DNA of 64,000 nucleotides from Comamonas sp. lk (GTDB taxonomy: Bacteria > Pseudomonadota > Gammaproteobacteria > Burkholderiales > Burkholderiaceae_C), in assembly GCA_945865675.1 (NCBI GenBank), contig CAMBFO010000002.1, forward strand, positions 1 through 64,000, written 5' to 3'. Positions 18,300 through 27,579 of this stretch are shown in pieces; the stretch's first letter is position 1, and each line of letters opens with the position of its first letter. A program made the position numbers and the translations under genes. Below the pieces are notes generated by a model, which saw nothing but the letters and a program-made list of their open reading frames with translations, was not told the DNA's origin and made no database searches.

Positions 18300-19408
18300 G
18301 GTGTCCCCATTCGGTCAGCGTTGAACAAGCCCAATGGAATACATCGGGCACATTTTTCAATAGGCAAAGCCGGCCGCACAAACCTGGCCTTGTTGCTTAA
18401 AAAGTCATCGAGGGTTTTGTCTGGGTTGTGCGAAAGCCAAAGCGAAATAAAGCCAGCGACCACAGGTGCCGCGAAACTGGTTCCCACCCCGCTAAAACGG
18501 GCCGAGGAGCGCTCTTTGCCAAAAAAATCCAGCTCATAGGTGGCAACTTTCAATTTATTCACCCCCCATGGCGCATCCGCCGGCAGGGCTGCCCCGCCAC
18601 CGGGGGCGTATACCAGGGTGCGTGGATCAAGCGCGGAGTACACCTCGATTTGATTCTCTGCGTTAATTGACCCAACGGAAATTACCCCGCTGCAATTGGC
18701 TGGCTCGGGTAATGGTTTGTGGAAGTTATTACCCGCTGCCGCAACGAATATTATTTTTTTCTGAACCAGATGGTCGATTAAGACTTGCAACTCAGGGTTG
18801 CACACGGACGAGCCGCCGCCCATGCTGAGATTGATGATTTTGGCGGGATTGGCGTTTTCGGGCACGCCTGGCACTGGGATGCCTGCGGCCCAAGAGATGG
18901 CATCAAGCAAATCTTTACGTGACATGGGGCACGCGCCAAAGACGCGGATCGGTACGACCTTGGCCGCGGGGTTTACGCCGAACACACCTTCGATACCATT
19001 GCCAGCCACCAAACTGGCTACTTCGGTGCCATGGGTTCGGAAGGATTCCGCCATCAAGCGCGACCCGCACTTGGCGCCCCGCTCGTCGGGGCTGAAGTCA
19101 GCAGAGCGCTCTTTGCGCAAATTTTGCGCTGCCGAGACCATGTCATAACCGGGCAATAATTGTCCAACCAAACTGGGGTGGCTCGCGATGACGCCGCTGT
19201 CAATGACGGCAACCACGATGCGATGTGGTCCAGGTCTTTCATTGACCGTGTTGATGGCTGCTGGTGCTTGCACTCGCTTGTCGGTCGCCCCAAGGTGCCA
19301 AGGTGATTCTTGCGCCATGGCCAGCCCGACCCAAAGCAAGGCTCCGCCTATGCGGAGCGCGACGAGGGAGAGTATTCGCATCGTAGGTACAGGAGTGATA
19401 CTATTCAT
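18296..19408 (-). CDS. S8 family (subtilisin-like) serine protease, secreted
   Basis: VVAVIDSGV (Asp), SFRTHGTEVASLVAG (His), GVGTSFAAPVVAGF (Ser) catalytic motifs; N-terminal hydrophobic segment. Confidence 0.92.
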   Translation of the reverse strand: MNSITPVPTMRILSLVALRIGGALLWVGLAMAQESPWHLGATDKRVQAPAAINTVNERPGPHRIVVAVIDSGVIASHPSLVGQLLPGYDMVSAAQNLRKERSADFSPDERGAKCGSRLMAESFRTHGTEVASLVAGNGIEGVFGVNPAAKVVPIRVFGACPMSRKDLLDAISWAAGIPVPGVPENANPAKIINLSMGGGSSVCNPELQVLIDHLVQKKIIFVAAAGNNFHKPLPEPANCSGVISVGSINAENQIEVYSALDPRTLVYAPGGGAALPADAPWGVNKLKVATYELDFFGKERSSARFSGVGTSFAAPVVAGFISLWLSHNPDKTLDDFLSNKARFVRPALPIEKCARCIPLGLFNADRMGTP

Positions 19409-19542
19409 TTTAAAAATTAGTTTAACCGATACTTTTGTCGATAGGTACTGCTCTCTTCGGGTGCTCGCCCTGAAACAGTGCGATATGGTATGTTTTGTAA
19501 TGGAAGCTGTTTTTCACTAATTGCATTGCTTTTGGGGTACAA

Positions 19543-20028
19543 ATGAACAACTGGAAATGCTATGGCTACCTTACTCTTGGCCTGGGCCGGGCGATCACCT
19601 TGATCTCCTTAACTGGGTCATTGACAGCCTGTGTGGTTCCCCAAGAGACAGTGCTCCGAGCGGCCGAGCAATTGCCTGTGCCAGAGCAAGTAACTTGCGC
19701 CGCCAGTGGCGGCACCTGGGACACGAGTAATGCTATTTTGACCAAGGGTTACTGCGCCAAGGGGTCGCCTGGCCAATGCCTGGCCCATGGCGGAACTTGG
19801 CAGCGCGTGTGCATGATGGGCACGCTGGCCTGTGTGCAAGCCTATACCGATGCACAAAAAGCCTGTCGTAGTGGTTCTGATTGCCAAGGCCGGCGATGCC
19901 TGCAAGTACCCGAGGCACGCGCCAATTTGCAGCCTCAAAGCGGGCGTTGCATTGCCAACAACAACCCTTGTTACGGTGGCATCAACCTAGAAAACGGCCT
20001 GCCAGTGCCCACGGCGCAGGCCGATTGA
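19543..20028 (+). CDS. Cys-rich predicted lipoprotein
   Basis: Lipobox LTAC; GGTWDTSNAILTKGYCAKGSPGQCLAHGGTWQRVC..CRSGSDCQGRRC..SGRCIANNNPC. Confidence 0.6.
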   Translation: MNNWKCYGYLTLGLGRAITLISLTGSLTACVVPQETVLRAAEQLPVPEQVTCAASGGTWDTSNAILTKGYCAKGSPGQCLAHGGTWQRVCMMGTLACVQAYTDAQKACRSGSDCQGRRCLQVPEARANLQPQSGRCIANNNPCYGGINLENGLPVPTAQAD

Positions 20029-20107
20029 TGCGGTTCGCAGGCTGGAGCAGTCCTTGCAAGCGAATAGATGAATAATTTGTGCTTTTGACATTTGATGAGG
20101 AGTTTCC

Positions 20108-20857
20108 ATGCGCGCGCGTCATCGTCTCGCTACCCTGACACTTTTGCTGTCCCTGCTGGGCGCCCAAGTGCAAGCGCAATCAGCCTTGGTGAGTCCAGAG
20201 CGGCCTCTCGGTGCAGGGCCGAGCGCGCACTTGAGCGCGTCTGCCACAGCGCAGGTCCAGCAAGACTGGTTGGTAATTCGTTTGACGGTGCAAAAGGAAG
20301 GTGCTAGTGCGCCGCTGGTGCAAACGCAACTCAAAAATGTGCTAAGCGCAGCATTAAGCCAGGCGCAGGTATCAGAGCGGATGCAAAACGAGAGTCCGAG
20401 TCAGGCCTTACAGATCAGTACCGGTCAGCTGCAGGTGTCGCCGCGCTACAACAATGAGGGTAAGAGTAGTGGTTGGGCCGGCGTGGCCGAAATGATGGTG
20501 CAAGGGCGCGACCTAGAGCGCATCACCGCCCTGGCCGGCCGCCTGAGCGGCCTTACCGTAAGCCAAATGGAATGGAAAATCAGCCCCGAACTGCTGGCGC
20601 AAACCGAGGCCAAAGTGCAGGGCCAAGCGGTGGCGCAGTGGCGCGCCAAGGCCGATGCGCTGACCCAGCAACTGGGATTTAAGCGCTACAGCATTGGCGA
20701 AGTGACCCTGGGTTCCCCCGGTAGCGGCCAAAACTTCGGACCGCGCGTGATGGCGATGATGGACGCCAGTGCAGACGCACGCAGCGCACCCATCCCGGTG
20801 CAGGCAGGGCTGGCGCAGGTCACCGTGGTGGTCTCGGGACATGTCTTGCTTCAATAA
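20108..20857 (+). CDS. SIMPL domain (DUF541) periplasmic protein
   Basis: Signal peptide; LSASATAQVQQDWLVIRLTVQKEGA...YNNEGKSSGWAGVAEMMVQGRDLERITALAGRLSGLTVSQMEWKIS. Confidence 0.85.
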   Translation: MRARHRLATLTLLLSLLGAQVQAQSALVSPERPLGAGPSAHLSASATAQVQQDWLVIRLTVQKEGASAPLVQTQLKNVLSAALSQAQVSERMQNESPSQALQISTGQLQVSPRYNNEGKSSGWAGVAEMMVQGRDLERITALAGRLSGLTVSQMEWKISPELLAQTEAKVQGQAVAQWRAKADALTQQLGFKRYSIGEVTLGSPGSGQNFGPRVMAMMDASADARSAPIPVQAGLAQVTVVVSGHVLLQ

Positions 20858-20931
20858 ATTAGCGGGCTGTTCCGCTACAACTGTCGCTGTTTCGTCATCA
20901 TCGGGTAGCACAACCAGGATCACAATGGGGA

Positions 20932-21489
20932 GTGCCCACCCGCTCCATTGATGCCTTGCATATCGACTTTGCACCCTCGCTATGGCTAGGTCGGGTTGGC
21001 ATGTCTGCCTGTCCTGGTGCGGGTGGCGCCATGGCAAGCAGCCAATCGACGGGAAAACTCGCCCAGGATGTGGCGCATATGGCGAGGCAAGGTGTCAAAA
21101 CTGTGATCAGCCTTCTCGATAGCGCCGAATTGCAGCGTCTGGGCGCCACAGGGCTTTCGCTTCTGCTTGCGCAACACGGCATTGCATGGCACCAGTTGCC
21201 GGTGGTGGACTATGGCGTGCCCTCGCAAGCGGTGACCTCGCAATGGAGACGCTTGCTGCCGCAACTGACCCAGGTGCTGCAAACCAGCAACATCTTGATT
21301 CATTGCGCCCATGGCAAGGGGCGCACCGGAACCATGGCCGCCACGCTGTTCAAGTCTTGGGGCTGGAGCAGTGGGGCAGCCATGTACCACGTTCGCCGGT
21401 ACCGCCCAGGGACTATAGAGACGCATAAGCAAGAGGCCTATGTGGAGGCTTTTACTGCGGGCATTCCTAAGCCCTTGGCCACCACCTAG
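20932..21489 (+). CDS. Dual-specificity/protein tyrosine phosphatase-like protein
   Basis: HCx5R loop IHCAHGKGRTGTMAA; start uncertain (GTG). Confidence 0.8.
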   Translation: MPTRSIDALHIDFAPSLWLGRVGMSACPGAGGAMASSQSTGKLAQDVAHMARQGVKTVISLLDSAELQRLGATGLSLLLAQHGIAWHQLPVVDYGVPSQAVTSQWRRLLPQLTQVLQTSNILIHCAHGKGRTGTMAATLFKSWGWSSGAAMYHVRRYRPGTIETHKQEAYVEAFTAGIPKPLATT

Positions 21490-21507
21490 TGGCCAGCGAG
21501 GCTGGGC

Positions 21508-22068
21508 TTAGGCAATGGCTACCTGTTCCATCATGCTGGCGTAATGGGCGAGCGCTGGCGTCACCTGATCAGGTACCTTGGCCAAATCGTCGTAGCGACG
21601 CAGGCGTACCGCTTGCGCGTAATAAGTCAGTTCCTCGAACGCGCGTACCTGCGCATCGTCGAAGCGGCCGCCCTGTAATTCCAGACTGTGCTTGGAAGCA
21701 GGCGACAAGGAATCCCAGTAGAGCGAATCGGTCGCACACAAATAGCGTTTAGCGTCGACGTGCAGTTTGATGGGCTCTAGCACGGCATCCGAAAAGCACT
21801 TGCGCAAAAAGGGCAGGGCTACATACTGGTGCAGGTCGTCTTTGGTCGGTGCCGCCTCCTGGTCGGCCGCCGGCGTCACTGCAGCGCTGAGCATATGCCC
21901 CAGATCGTGCAACAGGGCGGCCACGACTGTTTCTGCAGACTCCTGGGCTTGCTCTGCGAGGTGGGCGCATTGCAGTGCGTGGTGCAGTTGACTCACCGCC
22001 TCTTGGCCATACCAGGTGGTGGCGCGGCTTTCTAAGAGTTGGACGATTTCTGGGATGGATAGGGACAT
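21508..22068 (-). CDS. HD-domain protein of the phosphonate-associated/PhnZ-like family
   Basis: QLHHALQCAHLAEQAQESAETVVAALLHDLGHM ... DLHQYVALPFLRKCF ... EPIKLHVDAKRYLC; adjacent to phnE. Confidence 0.82.
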   Translation of the reverse strand: MSLSIPEIVQLLESRATTWYGQEAVSQLHHALQCAHLAEQAQESAETVVAALLHDLGHMLSAAVTPAADQEAAPTKDDLHQYVALPFLRKCFSDAVLEPIKLHVDAKRYLCATDSLYWDSLSPASKHSLELQGGRFDDAQVRAFEELTYYAQAVRLRRYDDLAKVPDQVTPALAHYASMMEQVAIA

Positions 22069-22113
22069 GGTGTTCTCCGAGTTTGGGGTGCCTTCGCGTC
22101 TGCCTGTGCGGCG

Positions 22114-22989
22114 CTACTGCGCGCGCACGCCGATGATTGAAAAACGGATGCGGGCGCAACAATAATCGATCAGCGATACAGTGGCCAGGATGAGCAAAAT
22201 CACAAACGCCATTTGCTGCAGCTCTAGTGTGCGGATTTGCTCCGACAAAATCAAACCAATGCCGCCTGCCCCGACGATGCCAATGATGGAAGCGCTACGG
22301 GTGTTGGACTCAAACGCATACAGCACCTGGCTCAGTAGCACGGGCAACAGTTGGGGCAAGATGCCAAAACGCACCGCAGAGAAAGACGAACCGCCGGTGG
22401 ACACCACGCCTTCGACGGGTTTGTCGTCCGCCGCCTCTATGGCCTCAGAGAACAGTTTGCCAAAGCTACCCAGGTCTGCCATGAACAGGGCCAGCACGCC
22501 GGCAAATGGCCCCAGGCCCACCACATTGATCCAAATCAGTGCCCAAATCAGAATATCGACACCGCGCAAGCTGTCAAAACTGCGTCTGGCAAAAAATTGC
22601 GTGACGCGGTTGAGCGTGGTGTTACGTGCAGCCAAAAAACCCAGTGGGAAGGCCACGATTGCAGCCATTAAGGTGCCCAGCAATGCAATGGCCAAAGTCT
22701 CCACCATCGCGTAGGCATATACGCCAGCCAGGGACCAACTGCCCGGTTGGGGGGGGAACATGCGTAGCACCATGGCGCCCAGCTCGCCCAGGCCGCCGAG
22801 AATGCGCGCGTAAGACACGTCAAGACTATGCACACCGTAGGCAAACACCACGGCAGCCAAAAGGGCTGCTGAAAACGCCCCCATGCGCCCCCGGTAAATC
22901 GGCTCGAAGTGCGACGGGTAGCGCGTGCGCAGCAGACCATTCTTTTTGGCAAGGTCTGCGGCCGCGATCGGTATAGCTTGCACGCTCAT
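22114..22989 (-). CDS. phnE: Phosphonate ABC transporter permease PhnE (2)
   Basis: LGTLMAAIVAFPLGFLAARN...GPFAGVLALFMADLGSFGKLFSEAIEAADDKPVEGVVSTGGS. Confidence 0.92.
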   Translation of the reverse strand: MSVQAIPIAAADLAKKNGLLRTRYPSHFEPIYRGRMGAFSAALLAAVVFAYGVHSLDVSYARILGGLGELGAMVLRMFPPQPGSWSLAGVYAYAMVETLAIALLGTLMAAIVAFPLGFLAARNTTLNRVTQFFARRSFDSLRGVDILIWALIWINVVGLGPFAGVLALFMADLGSFGKLFSEAIEAADDKPVEGVVSTGGSSFSAVRFGILPQLLPVLLSQVLYAFESNTRSASIIGIVGAGGIGLILSEQIRTLELQQMAFVILLILATVSLIDYCCARIRFSIIGVRAQ

Positions 22990-23843
22990 CCTTGGCGTTC
23001 CTGGCCTAGCAGGCGGTGGCGAACGCGTTCGGTTAGCGCGTCTATCAGCATGACGGTGGTGATAATCAATACCAGCAGGGCGCTCACGTCGGAGTAATAG
23101 AACTTGCGAATCACCTCGAGTAGCGTCTGTCCTATACCGCCTGCTCCCACAAAGCCAAGTACCGCGGCGCCGCGCACATTAATTTCAAAACGCAACAAGG
23201 CGTAGCTGGCAAAGTTGGACGCCACTTGCGGCAGCACCGCGAAGCGCACCTTGTGCAGCCAATTGCCCCCTGTGGCCAGCACGCCGTCTACCGGTTTCAT
23301 ATCCACGTTTTCTACGACCTCAGCAAACAATTTGCCCAAGGCACCGGTGGTATGAATGGCCAGTGCCAAGATGCCCGGAAGTGGTCCCAGGCTAAAGGCG
23401 ACCACAAAAATCAGCGCAAAAACGATCTCGGGCACGGTGCGAGAAAACTCCAGCAGGCGCCGTGTGGCAAAGACCAACCAGGTGCTATGGGTTATGTTAT
23501 TGCTGGCCAGAAAGCACAGCACCAGCGCAGCAAAGGCACCGAGCACGGTGCCCACATAGGCCATCAACAAGGTCTCGCCCATCAGGGCCAACCATTTTTT
23601 CCAGCCCCAAAACCACTCTACCGGGTCGCTGATCACCCACTGCCCGTTGTCCAGGTGGGCGATGCGGTAGAAGTAGCTGGTGAAGCTGCCAATATTGTCG
23701 AGAAACTTGGAAGCCGATATCTCGGCGACGTGTCCTGCGAAGAGGACGGAGACGCCGAGCACCAGCAAACCCAGCCAAATTTGGCGGCGCTTGGCCGCCA
23801 CCGCTTGCGCGTAGGCTTGGCTTCTGGTGCTTGGCGAATTCAC
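22986..23843 (-). CDS. phnE: Phosphonate ABC transporter permease PhnE (1)
   Basis: GPLPGILALAIHTTGALGKLFAEVVENVDMKPVDGVLATGGN; ATGA overlap with the second permease. Confidence 0.92.
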   Translation of the reverse strand: MNSPSTRSQAYAQAVAAKRRQIWLGLLVLGVSVLFAGHVAEISASKFLDNIGSFTSYFYRIAHLDNGQWVISDPVEWFWGWKKWLALMGETLLMAYVGTVLGAFAALVLCFLASNNITHSTWLVFATRRLLEFSRTVPEIVFALIFVVAFSLGPLPGILALAIHTTGALGKLFAEVVENVDMKPVDGVLATGGNWLHKVRFAVLPQVASNFASYALLRFEINVRGAAVLGFVGAGGIGQTLLEVIRKFYYSDVSALLVLIITTVMLIDALTERVRHRLLGQERQG

Positions 23844-23849
23844 GCTTGC

Positions 23850-24749
23850 TTACTTCTTGCGCAGTGCGTCGACGAACTTGTTGAGTTCGACCACGGGCAG
23901 ATACGCTTCATGCGTAACAGGCTGGAAAGGCTCGTTTTTACCAGCCGAGAGTTTCTCGAAGGCGGCTTTGTCCTTTTTAGGTGCGTCAAATATCGCCTGC
24001 TCGATCTTCTTTTTCAGGTCAGCCGGCAGGCTGTCCAGGTAAGCGATCGGCGAGTTCACGATTTGGTCCGACTTGAAGATGATGCGGAAGTCTTCGCGCT
24101 TGACCATGCCCTTGTCGGCCATGCGGATCATTTCGGAGTCGTTTTCGTTATTCCACCAGTTGGCAGCCATGTCAACCGTGCCTTGGTTCAGCGCCATCAC
24201 GGCGTTCACATGGCTACCGCTGTAGACCACTTTGCCGAAGAACTCTTCAGGCTTGATGCCCATTTTGTCCATGGCGTAACGGGGCACGTTGTTACCCGAG
24301 GTGGAATTGGGGTCGACCAAGGCAATGTTTTTGCCTTTGAGGTCTTCGATTTTTTGGTACGACGAGTTGGCCTTCACGTAAAACACCGCGTGGTAGCCTT
24401 TGACGCCGCCCTTGTTCACTTCGATGGCAAACGGCGTTGTCTTCACGCCAATCATGCGGGCGCGGGCGTAGGACGCCGGGCCGTAGTAGGCGACATGGAT
24501 TTGCTCGGCGCGCTGGCCTTCGATCACGGCGGCGTAGTCACCAGCGATGCGCAGCTTGACCGGTACGCCGATTTCGCGCGACAGGTACGCGATGAAGTCA
24601 CCATAGCGCTCGGTCACCATAGCAGCGTTTTCATCAGGAATGCTGGCAAAAACCAACTCAGGGTATTTGGCTTTCCAGTCTTGGGCCTGGGCCGAAGCCA
24701 TCAGGGCGCTGGAGGCGGCCAGTGCGAGGAGTACGCGGCGATTGAACAT
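23850..24749 (-). CDS. phnD: Phosphonate ABC transporter substrate-binding protein PhnD
   Basis: MFNRRVLLALAASSALMASAQAQDWKAKYPELVFASIPDENAAMVTERYGDFIAYLSREIG; RBS AAGGAA. Confidence 0.93.
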   Translation of the reverse strand: MFNRRVLLALAASSALMASAQAQDWKAKYPELVFASIPDENAAMVTERYGDFIAYLSREIGVPVKLRIAGDYAAVIEGQRAEQIHVAYYGPASYARARMIGVKTTPFAIEVNKGGVKGYHAVFYVKANSSYQKIEDLKGKNIALVDPNSTSGNNVPRYAMDKMGIKPEEFFGKVVYSGSHVNAVMALNQGTVDMAANWWNNENDSEMIRMADKGMVKREDFRIIFKSDQIVNSPIAYLDSLPADLKKKIEQAIFDAPKKDKAAFEKLSAGKNEPFQPVTHEAYLPVVELNKFVDALRKK

Positions 24750-24801
24750 GAAAATTCCTTGTAAATAAATGAAGGGGAAGGGGGAATGCGAAATAACTGG
24801 G

Positions 24802-25623
24802 TCATGCGTGTCGCACGAAGGGCACCACAACGCCGACTGCGCTGCTCTGCGGCGCGGCACGGGCGTGTACCTCGGTGGCCTCGATGCCATACAGGGTGTG
24901 CACCAAATCCTCGGTCAGTGCGTCGGGTGCGCCATCAAAGACCACCCGCCCTGCCGACATGCCTACCAAGCGGTCACAGTAGCTGCGCGCCACATCCAGT
25001 GCGTGAAGATTGCACAAGACAGTAATGCCCAACTCTTTGTTGATGCTGCGCAATGCGTCCATGACTAACTGGGTATTGCGTGGGTCGAGCGAGGCAATCG
25101 GTTCGTCAGCCAAAATGATTTTGGGTTCTTGGACCAGCGCGCGGCAAATGGCTACGCGCTGCTGCTGGCCGCCAGAGAGTTGGTCGCAGCGTTGAGCGGC
25201 AAAATCGGCCATGCCAAAGCGATCGAGAGCTTCTAGGGCGGCGAGTTTGTCGGCATCGCTCCATAAGGTGAGCAGGGCGCGCCAGGTCGGCACACTGGTC
25301 AGCCGCCCCATCAGCACATTGGTGAGCACGTCCAAACGACCAATCAGGTTAAATTGCTGAAACACCATGGCGCAGTTACGCCGCCATTGGCGCAGGGCTG
25401 GGCCTTGCAAATCGGTGACCACGGTCGCACCGTAGCTAAGGCTGCCCGAGGAGGGTTCGTTCAGGCGGTTGATCATTCTTAGCAGCGTGGACTTGCCTGC
25501 GCCCGAGCGGCCGATGACCCCAACAAAGCTGCCCGCATCGACGCTCAGTGTGACGCTATCGACGGCAGTGGTACTGCCAAAGCGTTTGCTAAGTTGGTGT
25601 AGAGAAAGTTGCGCCTGCGTCAT
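24802..25623 (-). CDS. phnC: Phosphonate ABC transporter ATPase PhnC
   Basis: GRSGAGKST Walker [28 protein letters not shown]. Confidence 0.94.
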   Translation of the reverse strand: MTQAQLSLHQLSKRFGSTTAVDSVTLSVDAGSFVGVIGRSGAGKSTLLRMINRLNEPSSGSLSYGATVVTDLQGPALRQWRRNCAMVFQQFNLIGRLDVLTNVLMGRLTSVPTWRALLTLWSDADKLAALEALDRFGMADFAAQRCDQLSGGQQQRVAICRALVQEPKIILADEPIASLDPRNTQLVMDALRSINKELGITVLCNLHALDVARSYCDRLVGMSAGRVVFDGAPDALTEDLVHTLYGIEATEVHARAAPQSSAVGVVVPFVRHA

Positions 25624-25684
25624 AAGGACGCAGCATATGTTTGGGATGTGTCAGAATAATTACGAAATTTGCGATAAATGGTAT

Positions 25685-26854
25685 TTAGACCACCCGCAGC
25701 CCGCCGCGCCAGACTGCCCGTACCACCGGCTGCTGCCGGCCATCGCCCAGTGGGGTCATGCGCACTTGCACCAGATCGGCGCGCAGGCCTATCGAAATAG
25801 AGCCGCGGTCGTGCAGGCCTATGGACTGGGCTGGGTTGCGGCTCACTAGCGCTACGGCCTGCGCCAAACTCAGGCCCGCAGTCTCAGTCAAGCGAATCGT
25901 GGCCGACAGCAAGCTGCCGGGAACATAGTCAGAGGAGACTATGTCCACCAGACCCAAGCGCGCAAGTTCAATGGCGGACACATTGCCCGAGTGCGAACCG
26001 CCGCGCACCACATTGGGCCCGCCCATGATGGTCGCCATAGCGCGCTCGCGCGCGGCTTGCGCAGCGGCAACAGTGGTCGGAAATTCGCATACCGTAGCGC
26101 CCTCCGCAAATGCTTGCTCCACATGCGCGACGGTAGTGTCGTCATGGCTGGCCAGGGCAATGCCATGTTGTTTGCAATAGGCGGTGAAGTAGCTGCGGTG
26201 GGGTTGGGCATAGCGGGCCTGGTGCTCTTTGGACAGGGCTACGCGCTCTTCAAACTTGGCCTGACTCCAGCCCTTTTTGCCGGTGAAGTAAATCCACGCG
26301 TGCTCAATGTTTTCCCACTGCCTTTGGCCCGGAGTATGGTCCATTAAAGAGATCATGCGCACCATCGGGTTGCCGATGAAAGGCGTAAACAAGTCCAGGG
26401 TGTTGGGCGCTGGAAGTTCGCAGCGCACATGCAGCAAATGCTCAGCGCGCAGCACACCGCGCCCAGAAAATTCAGCCAGGCATTGCAGTACCGAATTCCA
26501 TTCACTACCGCGCACGCTATCGGGGTCGGACTCGCCTACCCCCAGGGCATCGAGCACGGTGGTGATGCCCGCCGCGGCAATCTCGGCGTCGTGCGCCAGC
26601 AGGGCCGGCGCGTCGTCCCAGCGCACTTTAGGGCGCGGCATCAGGTGGCGTTCAAAATTGTCGGTATGTACCTCGACCATACCTGGTAAGAGGTAGTCTC
26701 CCTCCAAGTCAATGGCGCCGTGTAGGGCGCTAGGGCCTAAGTCCACCGAGGCGATGGTGCCGTTTTGGCACAGCAGGCTGCCATGCACGACTTCGTCTGC
26801 CAGTACCAGGCGGGCGTTGGTCAATAGAGTGGGGTGTACGCTTGGGCTGTTCAT
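25685..26854 (-). CDS. phnM: Alpha-D-ribose 1-methylphosphonate 5-triphosphate diphosphatase PhnM
   Basis: LPGMVEVHTDNFERHLMPRPKVRWDDAPALLAHDAEIAAAGITTVLDALGVG...ASHDDTT...SSDYVPGSLL. Confidence 0.95.
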   Translation of the reverse strand: MNSPSVHPTLLTNARLVLADEVVHGSLLCQNGTIASVDLGPSALHGAIDLEGDYLLPGMVEVHTDNFERHLMPRPKVRWDDAPALLAHDAEIAAAGITTVLDALGVGESDPDSVRGSEWNSVLQCLAEFSGRGVLRAEHLLHVRCELPAPNTLDLFTPFIGNPMVRMISLMDHTPGQRQWENIEHAWIYFTGKKGWSQAKFEERVALSKEHQARYAQPHRSYFTAYCKQHGIALASHDDTTVAHVEQAFAEGATVCEFPTTVAAAQAARERAMATIMGGPNVVRGGSHSGNVSAIELARLGLVDIVSSDYVPGSLLSATIRLTETAGLSLAQAVALVSRNPAQSIGLHDRGSISIGLRADLVQVRMTPLGDGRQQPVVRAVWRGGLRVV

Positions 26855-26859
26855 AAGAT

Positions 26860-27579
26860 TCAGGAGAGGGGTTGCATGGTCACGGTGCGGCTGGCCACGG
26901 CTTGGGCCACCAGACTGTCGTGAAATATTCCGAGAATGCCCACCCCTTGGGCGCGCGCCTCAGAGATCAGGTCGATCACGGTTTGGGTGTTCTCGGGGTC
27001 GAGCGATGCGGTGGGTTCGTCCAGCAGCAGTAGCGGGCGAGGTTTGATAAAGCTGCGCGCGATGTTGATGCGCTGCTGTTCGCCACCCGAAAAAGTGGCC
27101 GGTGGGAGCTGCCATAGCGAAGGCGCAATGCGAAGCCGCGTAAGCCACTGCGCCGCCACTTCGCGCGCCTGCGCGGCGCTGTAGAGGCTCGCACCACCTT
27201 CGAGCAAGGGTTCTGCCACGATATCAATCGCCGCCACACGCGGTATCACCCGCAAGAACTGGCTCACATAGCCCATGGCCTGGCTGCGCAGGTGCAGCAC
27301 GGTGCGGGCGTTGGCCTGGGTGATGTCAATCGCAGGGCCTTGGGTATCGCGCACCAAAATACTCCCGGTACTTGCGCGGTAATTGCCAAAAGCGAGTTTG
27401 AGCACTGTGCTCTTACCCATGCCAGAGGGGCCACTGAGGCGCACGCATTCCCCCGGCATCAGCTGCAGGTCAAAGTCCTTGAGCACCGCCAGCACGGTGT
27501 TGCTTTGCAGGTGCAATACAAACTGCTTGCTGACTGCCTGCATGTGCAGCAGCGGCGTGGGAGAGGTGCTTGCGTTCAT
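26860..27579 (-). CDS. phnL: C-P lyase ATP-binding subunit PhnL
   Basis: GPSGMGKST; FSGGEQQRINIARSFIKPRPLLLLDEPTASLD; position in phn order. Confidence 0.93.
   Translation of the reverse strand: MNASTSPTPLLHMQAVSKQFVLHLQSNTVLAVLKDFDLQLMPGECVRLSGPSGMGKSTVLKLAFGNYRASTGSILVRDTQGPAIDITQANARTVLHLRSQAMGYVSQFLRVIPRVAAIDIVAEPLLEGGASLYSAAQAREVAAQWLTRLRIAPSLWQLPPATFSGGEQQRINIARSFIKPRPLLLLDEPTASLDPENTQTVIDLISEARAQGVGILGIFHDSLVAQAVASRTVTMQPLS

Noticed and set aside
19689-19715. Further GTAACT hexamer as a possible SigF site
   Set aside because: Inside a coding region, with no CGRA 16 nt downstream.
23226-24764. 512-aa plus-strand ORF opposite phnE/phnD
   Set aside because: It lies wholly antisense to two clearly recognisable genes and has low-complexity H/Q/V-rich composition; a shadow ORF of GC-rich coding DNA.
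25624-25684. Possible Pho box in the phnM-phnC spacer
   Set aside because: The minus strand has CTGACACATCCCAAACAT, but it does not match two CTGTCAT-like half-sites well enough to claim.
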